Assembly: GCF_049651205.1 (NCBI RefSeq)
Contig: NZ_JBASBR010000013.1
Coordinates: forward strand, 62,001 to 126,000
From: Castellaniella sp049651205
GTDB lineage: Bacteria > Pseudomonadota > Gammaproteobacteria > Burkholderiales > Burkholderiaceae_B
Reading direction: 5' to 3'
DNA: 64,000 nucleotides
Part shown: piece by piece, positions 34,311-42,892 of the stretch
Position numbering within the stretch: the stretch's first letter is position 1
Layout: the number at the start of each line of letters is the position of its first letter
Position numbers and translations under genes: made by a program
The notes under the pieces: model-generated
What the model was told of the DNA's origin: nothing
What the model saw: the letters and a program-made list of their open reading frames with translations, nothing else
Database searches by the model: none

Positions 34311-34539
34311 GGCGCAAGTATAAAGTGTGCCCCTGGGGATGCACACTTGAGATTCTGCCCCTCGATGTAAAAATCTATGGGTAAACACCACCTCACACGC
34401 TGAACTTGTTGAAGTACAAACAAGCTATCTACCCCTGAACAGCGGCTCTGATTCTAGGGTTTCCCTGGGGGTAAACATTCAAACGATATACTGTATACTT
34501 AAATTAAGTGCCAATGAATGAATGTCAACAGGTAGCTTC
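34311..34539. promoter_or_regulatory. Divergent upstream region, pgi / small unknown gene
   Basis: A short palindrome TATACTGTATA (34487–34497) lies about 45 bp before the plus-strand gene. A GTTTACCC-like sequence occurs twice on the minus strand (about 34380 and 34471), resembling the repeats at 24171–24207. No clear consensus promoter can be assigned. Confidence 0.35.
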
Positions 34540-34911
34540 ATGGCTCAGGAAAAGTGCAAAACCTTGGGTGAACTAAAGCAGGCATTGACACGCGACTACA
34601 ACGCCATCAATTCGCGCCTGTTTGCCACCGGGGTTGTCACCCTGAAAATCGACATCGTGGACGAGAAAATCTTCATGTTGGCCGTCCACAAAAGAGTTGT
34701 ACCGCTACAGATCGTGAGTGAGCAGTCAGCATTGGTAGCCGATATCGCCGACTACTATCTTGTTCGTTTGTTCAAAAGCCAATTCAAGGAGATTCTGACT
34801 AAAAATTATCAATTTGAAGTCAGTTCCATCTTTAAAGATTACGATCGGGACGACGAGCTCTCATCAACGCTTGTCTTACTGAAAAAAGAAGTACAGACGT
34901 ATTTGCATTAA
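34540..34911 (+). CDS. Protein of unknown function, possibly DUF2294/MpsC-like
   Basis: A 123-aa protein (ATG 34540 with AGGTAG upstream; a weaker ATG at 34522 is possible). It lacks membrane segments. The order of a short N-terminal helix, a beta strand (VTLKIDIVDEKIFMLAVH), a long helix (LVADIADYYLVRLFKSQFKEIL) and a terminal strand resembles DUF2294/MpsC-type proteins, but I recognise this only loosely. Codon use is more AT-rich than its neighbours, which may indicate transfer. It precedes the Nif3/ABC operon but is separated from it by a terminator-bearing leader. Confidence 0.55.
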   Translation: MAQEKCKTLGELKQALTRDYNAINSRLFATGVVTLKIDIVDEKIFMLAVHKRVVPLQIVSEQSALVADIADYYLVRLFKSQFKEILTKNYQFEVSSIFKDYDRDDELSSTLVLLKKEVQTYLH

Positions 34912-34941
34912 GCACTTGATGCTGTGATGCAATACCCTACG

Positions 34942-35068
34942 CAGCCCATGCTGGCTGGTTGAAGGTCTTTCAGGTTCCCTGCACAAAATGTGCAGGCATC
35001 GGAAAGCGCACGATATCGCCGGCACCGAACACTGGAAGACAATTCCAGCGCTTGGTGCCGGCTTTTTT
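34942..35068 (+). promoter_or_regulatory. Structured leader with terminator before the Nif3–ABC operon (candidate riboswitch)
   Basis: Three pairings follow in order: CAGCC/GGCTG (34942–34957), a perfect CCTGCACA-AAA-TGTGCAGG stem (34978–34996), and GCCGGCACC (35018–35026) with GGTGCCGGC (35054–35062). The last encloses an inner CTGGAA/TTCCAG stem and is followed by TTTTTT. The intrinsic terminator ends only 14 bp before the next start codon, as in attenuated operons. The downstream NMT1-type transporter makes a ligand-sensing RNA plausible, for example of the NMT1/xanthine class. The ligand class is not established. Confidence 0.6.
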
Positions 35069-35082
35069 ATTGGATTTTCAAA

Positions 35083-36108
35083 ATGAAGACAGTTGCCGAC
35101 CTCTTGGATTCCCTGAACATCATTACGGACGGACGTATGGCTCCTTCTGTTGAGGCGGCCAGGGACGGCAGCTACGAATTCGTCATACTGAAATCATCCG
35201 GTATCTACGGCAAGAGCGTGCTGGAAATCCCCAGTCTCATCCATGGCGACCCAACAAAGGAAATCAAAAAAATCGCGGTCTGCATGACGCTTACCGAGCA
35301 AAGCGTCGAACTGGCAGGTGCCACCGGCGTTGACGCCATTGTGGCGCACCATCCTGTGGCGGATGCCGCCAGCTGCGGCGGCGTGACTCTCAGGGATTAT
35401 CTGGATCTATATGGGATTGCAGTGCTGGAATGCCATGAGGCTTTTCACGGCCTACACCCCGGAATCGCCCATCTACACGGCCACTCCATCCTAAAGAGCA
35501 GCATCGCGTATGGCGGACTGCACGGCAACGTCATGTATGTAGGCACGCCGCTGGAGGAGGTGCGCAGCATGCGCGATATCCTGACACGACTGGACAGCTT
35601 TATGGGGCTGGAGGTGGAGATGGACATGCTGGAAGCCGAAAGGCGGCTTAAAGGTTCCAACAACATCCAGGAGGGCAGCCTGGTCACCCGCGGGCGTGTC
35701 CTGCTGGGCGATGCGGACAGCCCGATCCACAAACTGGTGCATATATTCCCACACACCGGCTTTACCCCAGACCATCTACGTGCGGCCCTCAAGGAAGACC
35801 CGGACATCAATACCGTACTGGCCTCCATCAGCCGGGTCTACGAAGGGCACGCCTTGGTCGAGGCCGCCAAAGACCTGGGACTTCAATTGATGGTTGGCAA
35901 CAGTCATGTACTGGAGATCATGGAAAACGGCATGCCGCTTGCACGTGCCCTACAGCGCCTGCTGGAGGGGGTTGACGTGCAAATTTTCAGGGAACGTGTC
36001 ACCTCCACTCCAATCGACGTATTCGGAAACCCAAGAATGCAGGAGTACGCCAGGCGGTTCTCGGAAGCGCATCTTCTTGGGAAAAATGCATTGACCTACG
36101 CAGGATGA
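35083..36108 (+). CDS. Nif3-like dinuclear-metal protein
   Basis: A 341-aa protein with Nif3/GTP-cyclohydrolase-I-type-2 features. It has a conserved VAHHPV motif (His89, His90), a His-rich segment ECHEAFHGLHPGIAHLHGH (about 117–134), and a C-terminal VGNSHVLEIMENG where Nif3 proteins normally have the second metal pair (His275, Glu278). The biochemical role of this family is unsettled. It is the first gene after the attenuator-like leader, followed by an ABC importer. This suggests it acts on, or in storage or sensing of, the imported compound. Confidence 0.75.
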   Translation: MKTVADLLDSLNIITDGRMAPSVEAARDGSYEFVILKSSGIYGKSVLEIPSLIHGDPTKEIKKIAVCMTLTEQSVELAGATGVDAIVAHHPVADAASCGGVTLRDYLDLYGIAVLECHEAFHGLHPGIAHLHGHSILKSSIAYGGLHGNVMYVGTPLEEVRSMRDILTRLDSFMGLEVEMDMLEAERRLKGSNNIQEGSLVTRGRVLLGDADSPIHKLVHIFPHTGFTPDHLRAALKEDPDINTVLASISRVYEGHALVEAAKDLGLQLMVGNSHVLEIMENGMPLARALQRLLEGVDVQIFRERVTSTPIDVFGNPRMQEYARRFSEAHLLGKNALTYAG

Positions 36109-36170
36109 TTCTGTGTAAATGCCGCACTGCCCGTTGATATAAATGAATCAAAACGACAGGAGACAAAACG

Positions 36171-37205
36171 ATGAACCTCTTCAAATCGATACGAAGCTTC
36201 GCGCTGCACCGGCCTCTCCATACCGCCTTGTCGCTCGCCATCGCAGGCGGCGTGGCGCTATCGGCCATGCCCGTCAACGCTGCATCACCCACCAAGGTCC
36301 GCTACCAGGAAGTGGTGCGCTCCATTCTCTATATGCCGATGTATGTGGCCCTGAACCAGGGGTATTTCACAGACGAAGGGCTGGATGTCTCCCTCAAGAC
36401 CTCTCAGGGAACCGACAAGGGCATGGCTGCATTGCTGTCAGGCGGTGCCGATGTGGTGTTGATTGGCCCGGAAGCATCGGTCTACGTCAACAACAGCGAA
36501 TCCCCGGTAAAAGCCCGCCTGTTTGCCGGCCTCACCGCAACTGATGGGTTTCTGCTGTTGGGCAAAAACCCCACAAAGCCTTTTAACTGGAACGACATGA
36601 AAGGCAAGTCTGTCATGTCGTTTGGTCAGGGATCAAACCCCGACGTGTTCCTTGAAACAGCGCTCAAGCAGCATGGCCTGGATCCCGACAAGGACGTCAA
36701 GATTGTCAGCAATATCGGGCCCGCTGCGCGCGCCGGCGCATGGATGGCAGACAGAACCGACTACGCCATTTTTCTTGAACCTGAGGCCAGCAACATGGAA
36801 AAGGCGGGCAAGGGCGAAGTGGTGGCCTCAATTGGCCATGAAGTCGGGCCGGTAGACTTCACGGCCTTCACCACAACGGATACCTACATCAAGGAGCACC
36901 CGGAGGTGCTGGACGCCTGGACCAAAGCAATTTATCGGGCACAGAAATACGTCGAGACGGCCACCGCAGAAGATCTTGCCAAGCATATAGAGTCGTATTT
37001 TCCCGGTGTAAGCCAGGCAGAGCTGGTCAAGGCGATCAACCGCTATCGCCCCTTGCATCTCTGGAAGAAAAATCCGCTGATCGAACAGCCCGCCATGGAA
37101 AAGCTCCAGGACATGCTGATCGACCGCGGCTTGCTCAAGCCCGAACAGCGGGTACCCTATGCACAACTGGTTGATGTCAGTTTTGCCAAAAAGGTAATGC
37201 CATGA
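36171..37205 (+). CDS. ABC transporter substrate-binding protein (NMT1/TauA type)
   Basis: Periplasmic binding protein (344 aa) with a signal peptide that probably ends at VNA-AS (residue 37). The mature part begins KVRYQEVVRSILYMPMYVAL and contains EGLDVSLKTSQGTDKGMAAL, typical of the NMT1/THI5-like and TauA/SsuA group. Known ligands in this group are thiamine pyrimidine precursors, sulfonates, nitrate and some purines. The ligand here is unknown. It overlaps the ATPase gene by 4 bp. Confidence 0.88.
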   Translation: MNLFKSIRSFALHRPLHTALSLAIAGGVALSAMPVNAASPTKVRYQEVVRSILYMPMYVALNQGYFTDEGLDVSLKTSQGTDKGMAALLSGGADVVLIGPEASVYVNNSESPVKARLFAGLTATDGFLLLGKNPTKPFNWNDMKGKSVMSFGQGSNPDVFLETALKQHGLDPDKDVKIVSNIGPAARAGAWMADRTDYAIFLEPEASNMEKAGKGEVVASIGHEVGPVDFTAFTTTDTYIKEHPEVLDAWTKAIYRAQKYVETATAEDLAKHIESYFPGVSQAELVKAINRYRPLHLWKKNPLIEQPAMEKLQDMLIDRGLLKPEQRVPYAQLVDVSFAKKVMP

Positions 37206-38032
37206 TCGCAACAGAAGCCTCAGATACCTGTACGCTGGAACGTCCGGTCCATGCGGAAAACCGGATCAGGATCAGTCATGTCTCACTGCGCTATTTCACA
37301 CCAAAGGCAGAGATACTGGCCCTGTCGGATGTCTCGCTGACCATCGAGCCGGGTGAATTCGTCAGCCTGATTGGCCAATCGGGCTGTGGAAAAAGCACGC
37401 TGCTGTCCATCATCGCCGGGCTTTTGCCCCCTTCCGAAGGCACAGTGCACGTGGGAGACCAGCCAGTTACCACGCCCTCACCCAAAATTGGCTACATGCT
37501 GCAGCAAGACTATCTGTTCGAATGGCGCACGATCCTGGATAACGCCCTGCTGGGCGCTCAGATTCAGGGGCGTGACATCCGTGTGGCACGGGATCGGGCC
37601 GTCCATTTCCTGGAAAAGTGCGGTCTGGGCCGCTTTTTGGATCAATACCCCAAGGCGTTGTCCGGCGGCATGCGACAGCGTGTTGCCCTGGCCCGCACGC
37701 TCACCACAAACCCGGATGTGGTGTTGCTGGATGAACCGTTCTCCGCCCTGGATTCGCAAACCAGGCTTGCCATCGCCGATGAGGTTGTGGAAGTCTTGCG
37801 TGCTGAAGGCAAGACGGTGGTGCTGGTCACGCACGATATTGGTGAAGCGATTTCCATGACAGACAGGGTTGTTGTGCTGTCCCGCCGCCCGGGACGCATC
37901 AAATCGGAGCACACGATCCGATTCCCAAGCGTAAAGGGTCGGCCAACGCCTTTTGAAGTACGCGCACTTCCTGAATTCACTTCGTATTTCAACACCCTTT
38001 GGGACGAGCTTGACGTTCACGTCGAAGGCTAA
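37202..38032 (+). CDS. ABC transporter ATPase (SsuB/TauB type)
   Basis: Cytoplasmic ATPase (276 aa) powering the importer. Walker A GQSGCGKST is at about 58–66, the signature is LSGGMRQRVALA, and Walker B is VVLLDEPFSALD. The sequence resembles NitT/TauT-family ATPases. It starts inside the stop codon region of the binding-protein gene (ATGA overlap), so both are coupled. Confidence 0.92.
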   Translation: MIATEASDTCTLERPVHAENRIRISHVSLRYFTPKAEILALSDVSLTIEPGEFVSLIGQSGCGKSTLLSIIAGLLPPSEGTVHVGDQPVTTPSPKIGYMLQQDYLFEWRTILDNALLGAQIQGRDIRVARDRAVHFLEKCGLGRFLDQYPKALSGGMRQRVALARTLTTNPDVVLLDEPFSALDSQTRLAIADEVVEVLRAEGKTVVLVTHDIGEAISMTDRVVVLSRRPGRIKSEHTIRFPSVKGRPTPFEVRALPEFTSYFNTLWDELDVHVEG

Positions 38033-38052
38033 GTCGCGCGGGAGCAGATCAA

Positions 38053-38907
38053 ATGAATACTCGAACCACTGAAATGAGCCTATCCTCACCTGGGCACGCG
38101 CAAGCCCCCTCCGCCACCCCCAGCCCGGCCTACGCCGCCTATCTGCGCCGCGAAACCAGTCGGCGCCGCTTTGTGCTGACTGCCAGGTTCATTCTGCTGC
38201 TGGCGGTGCTTGCACTATGGGAAATCCTGGCCCGCACACACCTCATGAACCCGCTGCTGACCAGCTACCCGAGCGCCGTCTGGCCCACCTTGGTGGACCT
38301 ATTTGAAAACGGCGATCTCCTGGCTCATACATGGGCCACATTTCGGGCAACCCTCGTGGGTTTCACGTTCAGCATGGTTGTGGGTGTCGCCATTGCCGCC
38401 ATGCTGTGGTGGTCCACCACGCTATACAAGGTCATTGATCCTTTCATGGTGATTGCCAATGCCATGCCCAAGATCGCCCTGGTGCCTATTTTCTACATCT
38501 GGCTGGGCCCGGATTACTCCATCTACGGCATGGCCGTCGCCATCTCGATCTTCATCACCATCATGGTGGTCTACGAGGGCTTTCGTGGCATTGACTCCAA
38601 CAAGATCAAGCTGGCGATCACCCTGGGTGCAACACGCAGGCAGGTCTTGACCATGGTGGTGTTGCCAGGCAGTGTCCCAACCATGCTGGCCGCCCTCAAA
38701 ATGAACATCGGCCTTGCCCTGGTGGGTGTCATCGTGGGTGAATTCCAGTCTGCCAGCCAGGGGCTGGGGTTCCTGATCATCAATGGCAGCCAAATATTCA
38801 AACTTAATATTGTGATGGCTGCCATCGTTGTGCTGGCGCTGCTATCGGGCCTGATGTATCTGGCGATTTCCCGCCTCGAAAAAGCCACGGTGACCAAGTA
38901 CTCTTAG
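38053..38907 (+). CDS. ABC transporter permease (SsuC/TauC type)
   Basis: Inner-membrane permease (284 aa) with about six transmembrane segments after a polar N-terminus of some 40 residues. The EAA-like cytoplasmic loop (KLAITLGATRRQVLTMVVLPGSVPTM, read in parts) is present near residues 185–210. It completes the Nif3–SBP–ATPase–permease operon. A GGGAG ribosome site lies upstream. A hairpin pair follows immediately. Confidence 0.92.
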   Translation: MNTRTTEMSLSSPGHAQAPSATPSPAYAAYLRRETSRRRFVLTARFILLLAVLALWEILARTHLMNPLLTSYPSAVWPTLVDLFENGDLLAHTWATFRATLVGFTFSMVVGVAIAAMLWWSTTLYKVIDPFMVIANAMPKIALVPIFYIWLGPDYSIYGMAVAISIFITIMVVYEGFRGIDSNKIKLAITLGATRRQVLTMVVLPGSVPTMLAALKMNIGLALVGVIVGEFQSASQGLGFLIINGSQIFKLNIVMAAIVVLALLSGLMYLAISRLEKATVTKYS

Positions 38908-38969
38908 TCACCGTGGCTGAAAACCGGCCCTGCTGATCGGCCATTGCCCGGGCAATGGCCGATCAGCAG
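38884..38969. terminator. Double hairpin between convergent permease and thiolase genes
   Basis: Hairpin 1 pairs GCCACGGTGAC (38884–38894) with GTCACCGTGGC (38907–38917) and contains the permease stop codon. Hairpin 2 is a 40-bp perfect palindrome (38930–38969, centre between 38949 and 38950) that includes the thiolase stop codon. T-tracts are weak on both strands. The pair sits exactly at the convergent junction and probably acts as a bidirectional stop or RNA 3'-end protector. Confidence 0.7.
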
Positions 38970-40159
38970 CGCTCGTAGATGCCAGCTGCGCCCATCCCGG
39001 TACCGACGCACATCGTCACCATGCCGTACTGCAGGTTGTGCCTGCGCATGGCATGGATCGTGGTGGCAGAGCGGATCGCTCCGGTAGCCCCCAGGGGATG
39101 GCCCAAGGCGATGGCGCCCCCCATGGGATTGACCACATCCTCGTTAAGCCCCAAATCACGAATGACCGCCAGCGACTGTGCCGCAAACGCTTCATTGAGC
39201 TCGATCCACCCCATCTGGTCCAGACGCAGACCCGCTTTTCTGAGCACGGCCGGAATCGCTTCTTTGGGGCCGATCCCCATGATGTCAGGCGGCACACCGC
39301 GCACGGCAAAAGACACAAAGCGCGCCAGAGGCGTGAGATTGTGTTCTTTTAGCGCCCGCTCGGACACCACCAACAGTGCACCGGCACCATCCGAAGTTTG
39401 CGAACTGTTGCCTGCCGTGACACTGCCCTTGGCAGCAAACACAGGGCGCAGACGGGCAAGCGCTTCAAGGCTGGTGTCTGCCCGCGGGCCTTCATCCAGT
39501 GTGACGGTATGGCGGGTTTCACGCACCTCGCCGCTTGCCAGATCCGGTATCCGGCGCACAATCTCCACTGGCAGCATCTCATCGGTGAACTCGCCTGCTT
39601 TTTGTGCGGCCAGGGCACGCTGATGAGAGCGCAAGGCAAAGGCATCCTGGTCCGCCCGCGAGATATCCCAGCGCTCGGCTACTTGCTCGGCTGTCGCACC
39701 CATGCCATACGCAATGCCGATGTTTTCATCATTCAGATACACATCCGGGCTAAAAGAGGTGCTGATCCCCATGGTGGGCACCAGGCTCATGGATTCTGTC
39801 CCGCAGGCCAGCATCACATCGGCCTCACCCACGCGGATGCGGTCTGCCGCCATGGCCACTGCTGTAAGGCCGGAGGCGCAAAAGCGGTTTACCGTTACAC
39901 CCGCCACAGACTGAGGCAGCCCAGCCAGCAGCACGCCCACACGGCCAACGTTCAGGCCCTGGGGGCCTTCGGGAATCGCGCAACCCACGATCGCGTCCTC
40001 GATTGCGGCCGGATCAAGGTTCGGTGCCTGGGCCAGCACGCCCTGGATGGTTCTGGCCAGGAGGTCGTCCGGGCGCGTATGGGAATACATACCGCGCGGG
40101 GCCTTGCCGATGGGCGTGCGCGTCGCAGCGACGATATAAGCTTGTTGCAGGGCAGTCAT
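38963..40159 (-). CDS. fadA: Acetyl-CoA acyltransferase (thiolase, FadA/FadI-like)
   Basis: Thiolase (398 aa) that cleaves 3-ketoacyl-CoA in beta-oxidation. The nucleophilic cysteine is in VNRFCASGLTA. The catalytic His lies in GHPLGATGAIR, and the second Cys in CVGTGMGAAGIYE. Start at 40159. It lies 11 bp after the FadN-like gene, forming a two-gene fatty-acid oxidation operon under a PsrA-like palindrome. Confidence 0.92.
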   Translation of the reverse strand: MTALQQAYIVAATRTPIGKAPRGMYSHTRPDDLLARTIQGVLAQAPNLDPAAIEDAIVGCAIPEGPQGLNVGRVGVLLAGLPQSVAGVTVNRFCASGLTAVAMAADRIRVGEADVMLACGTESMSLVPTMGISTSFSPDVYLNDENIGIAYGMGATAEQVAERWDISRADQDAFALRSHQRALAAQKAGEFTDEMLPVEIVRRIPDLASGEVRETRHTVTLDEGPRADTSLEALARLRPVFAAKGSVTAGNSSQTSDGAGALLVVSERALKEHNLTPLARFVSFAVRGVPPDIMGIGPKEAIPAVLRKAGLRLDQMGWIELNEAFAAQSLAVIRDLGLNEDVVNPMGGAIALGHPLGATGAIRSATTIHAMRRHNLQYGMVTMCVGTGMGAAGIYERC

Positions 40160-40170
40160 CGAAAGTCTCC

Positions 40171-42594
40171 TTAATTGCGGACAGGCTTGCCGGTTTGCAG
40201 CAGGCCGGCAATACGCTCTTGTGTCTTGGGGTTGGCCAGTAGGCTCAGGAAGGCCTTGCGCTCAAGCTTGAGCATCCAGGCCTCATCCACCAGGCTGTTG
40301 GGATCGACATCACCACCGCAGATGGCTGTCGCCACCTCCAGGCCAATGTGAAAATCGTAATCGCTGATATAACCACCCACCTGCATGTTCACCAGTTGTG
40401 CACGCAAGGTTGCGATGGCATCCCGGCCGGCGACCGCAAAGCGGGCGGGCAGCGGTGGACGATACCCTTGCTCGGCCAGGTTGGCTGCCTCGCGCACCGC
40501 CACATACAGCAGCTCGTGGCGGTTCATCACGATAGGATCGGAATCCCGCAGGTAGCCGATCTCACGCGCTTCGAGTGCCGATTTGGACACACGGGCCGTG
40601 GCCACGGACAGCACAAAGTTTTTGACATAAGCCAGCAAAGGCGCATCCGGGGCCGACTGGGCCTGGATCTCGGCTGCACGGCGCGCACTGTACGTCATGC
40701 CACCCGCACCCGGCACCAGGCCGATACCTACCTCAACCAGACCAATGTAGGTTTCGAGGTGCGCCACACGACGGGCACAATGCACGGAGAGCTCGCAGCC
40801 ACCGCCCAGTGCCAGGCCGGCCACGGCTGCCACCACCGGCACCTGGGCATAGCGCACCCGCAGCACCATATCCTGCATTTCTTTTTGGATGGGCTCAACC
40901 GCCTTGACACCACCGGTCATGAAAGCCGGCAGCATGGCTTTCAGATCAGCCCCTGCCGAGAAAGGGTCTTCGAGTTGGCCGATGACCAGTGCTTTGTAGC
41001 CCTGCTCTGCCAGATCAACCGCATGCGTCACACCGCGCACCACATCGGGGCTAAGCGTATGCATTTTGGTCTTGAAGGATGCGATCAGCACATTTTGCGG
41101 ATGCGGCTGTGGCAAGGTCCAGCACAAGATGGCGTCGTTTTCGTAGACAACCTGAGGCACCAGCGCCGGGCCTTCGCCCACCAGCCGGGGTGCCCCGATC
41201 TGGCGCTGATACACCGGCAAGGTGCTGCGCGGTACGTAGACGTTGCGCGCCGGGCTGTACGAGCCCTCTGGTGTATGCACAGCCTGGGTTTCCCACACCG
41301 TGCCCTGTGTGGCCCACTGGGGCAACGGCGCGGACGACAAGGTTTTGCCTGCGGCGATATCCTCGTTGATCCAGCCTGCCACGCGTTGCCAACCAGCTGC
41401 CTGCCAAATTTCGAAAGGCCCAAAGCTGTGCCCGAAGCCCCATTTCATGGCCTGATCCAACTCGCGTGCGCTATCGGCGATCTCGCCCAGATGGACAGCG
41501 CTGTAATGGAAGGTGTCCCTCAGGACGGCCCACACAAACTGGGCCTGGGGATGATCGGAGTCATGCAGCGCCTGCAGCCGCTTGGCGGGATCTCGCTCTT
41601 TCAGGATTTCCTTGACCTCGTCATCGGCTTTCTCGCCAGAAGGCACATACTGACCGGCCTTGGGATCCATGCGCAGGATCTGCTTGCCTTCTTTCTTGAA
41701 AAAGCCCGCCTTGGCTTTCTGGCCCAGCGCACCTTTTTCAATCAGACCCGCCAACACAGGGGGGATCGTGAAATGCGCATGGAAGGGGTCGTCAGGCAAC
41801 TGATCTTTCATCGTGTCGATGACGTGTGCCAGTGTATCCAGCCCCACGACATCAGCCGTACGATAGGTGCCTGATTTTGCGCGACCCAGGCGGGTGCCTG
41901 TCAGGTCGTCGACCAGCTCGTAGGGGAGATCAAAGGCAGCGGTGTGATGGAACACAGACAGGATCCCAAACACGCCAATGCGATTGCCAATGAAGTTGGG
42001 CGTGTCTTTTGCCCGCACCACCCCTTTGCCCAACTGCGACACCAGGAAGGTTTCAAGGTGATCCAGCAGTGCCGGCTCGGTAGCCCCTGTGGGGATCAGT
42101 TCAACCAGCGCCATATAGCGCGGCGGATTGAAAAAGTGCACACCGCAAAACCGGTGCCGGAGGGTTTCGGGCAGGGCTTCGGACAAAGACGTGATCGACA
42201 GGCCCGACGTATTGCTGGCAACGATGGCATGCGGGTTTAGCGCAGGCGCCAGCTTGTGATAGAGGTCGCGTTTCCAGTCCAGGCGCTCGGCAATGGCCTC
42301 GATGACAATATCGCAATCAGCCAGCAAGGCGAGATCTTCGTCGTAGTTAGCCGGCGTGATCAGCTCGGCCAGTTTGGAAACACCCAGAGGGGCTGGATTC
42401 AGTTTTTTAAGCTGGGCAATCGCACGCTGCACAATCGCATTTTTGCCACCCTGGCCGTCATCTTTGGCCAGGTCAAACAGAACCACCGGCACGCCGGCAT
42501 TGACACAGTGGGCCGCGATTTGGGCGCCCATAACCCCTGCGCCACACACCGCTACACGGCGGATAAACAGGGGGGCGGACTGACTGGTTTGCAT
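40171..42594 (-). CDS. 3-hydroxyacyl-CoA dehydrogenase/enoyl-CoA hydratase fusion (FadN type)
   Basis: Bifunctional beta-oxidation enzyme (807 aa). The dehydrogenase half comes first, with NAD-binding GAGVMGAQIAAH at 18–29 and GVHFFNPPRYMALVELI. The crotonase half lies near the C-terminus (GQLEDPFSAGADLKAML, GLALGGGCELSVHCAR, GLVPGAGGMTY). This order is the reverse of E. coli FadB and equals that of FadN proteins. It is the first gene of the operon with the thiolase. No acyl-CoA dehydrogenase gene is in the window. Confidence 0.92.
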   Translation of the reverse strand: MQTSQSAPLFIRRVAVCGAGVMGAQIAAHCVNAGVPVVLFDLAKDDGQGGKNAIVQRAIAQLKKLNPAPLGVSKLAELITPANYDEDLALLADCDIVIEAIAERLDWKRDLYHKLAPALNPHAIVASNTSGLSITSLSEALPETLRHRFCGVHFFNPPRYMALVELIPTGATEPALLDHLETFLVSQLGKGVVRAKDTPNFIGNRIGVFGILSVFHHTAAFDLPYELVDDLTGTRLGRAKSGTYRTADVVGLDTLAHVIDTMKDQLPDDPFHAHFTIPPVLAGLIEKGALGQKAKAGFFKKEGKQILRMDPKAGQYVPSGEKADDEVKEILKERDPAKRLQALHDSDHPQAQFVWAVLRDTFHYSAVHLGEIADSARELDQAMKWGFGHSFGPFEIWQAAGWQRVAGWINEDIAAGKTLSSAPLPQWATQGTVWETQAVHTPEGSYSPARNVYVPRSTLPVYQRQIGAPRLVGEGPALVPQVVYENDAILCWTLPQPHPQNVLIASFKTKMHTLSPDVVRGVTHAVDLAEQGYKALVIGQLEDPFSAGADLKAMLPAFMTGGVKAVEPIQKEMQDMVLRVRYAQVPVVAAVAGLALGGGCELSVHCARRVAHLETYIGLVEVGIGLVPGAGGMTYSARRAAEIQAQSAPDAPLLAYVKNFVLSVATARVSKSALEAREIGYLRDSDPIVMNRHELLYVAVREAANLAEQGYRPPLPARFAVAGRDAIATLRAQLVNMQVGGYISDYDFHIGLEVATAICGGDVDPNSLVDEAWMLKLERKAFLSLLANPKTQERIAGLLQTGKPVRN

Positions 42595-42716
42595 GATAAG
42601 GTGTCCTCTCTCGGTGATGGAAGGTTCGGATGGGCGGCTCCTTGGCAGGTCAGCCCCTGACCGCTGGGAGCTCTATCCGAAAGCCGATTCTTCGATTGTC
42701 GCTGATTTATAGTAAA

Positions 42717-42738
42717 AATTCAAACGATCGTTTGAATT
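42717..42738. promoter_or_regulatory. Palindromic operator, copy 2 (PsrA-like), upstream of fadN-like gene
   Basis: The 20-bp palindrome at 22355–22374 recurs here without change, and symmetry extends to 22 bp. On the minus strand an AT-rich -10 candidate TATAAA (42711–42706) lies 5 bp downstream, so a bound dimer would block the fadN-fadA promoter. Confidence 0.85.
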
Positions 42739-42892
42739 GCTTTCTGATGGAACTCTGCAGCCAAAGCTATCCACCATTCTGGCATGCATAGAGCATGCTC
42801 GCAGCACATCCAACGTAACCTCGGATGTCGAGTTCTATACAATCTAAGCCTTCCTAGGCTATTTCGGCCAGCAATGGCTGCACCGCCCACTC

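Noticed and set aside
34475..34500. Third copy of the PsrA-like palindrome
   Set aside because: Only the left half ATTCAAACGAT matches; the right half differs (ATACTGTATAC).
34912..35082. TPP, cobalamin or guanidine-I riboswitch
   Set aside because: The conserved core sequences of these classes, as I recall them, are not present. Only stems and a terminator are clear.
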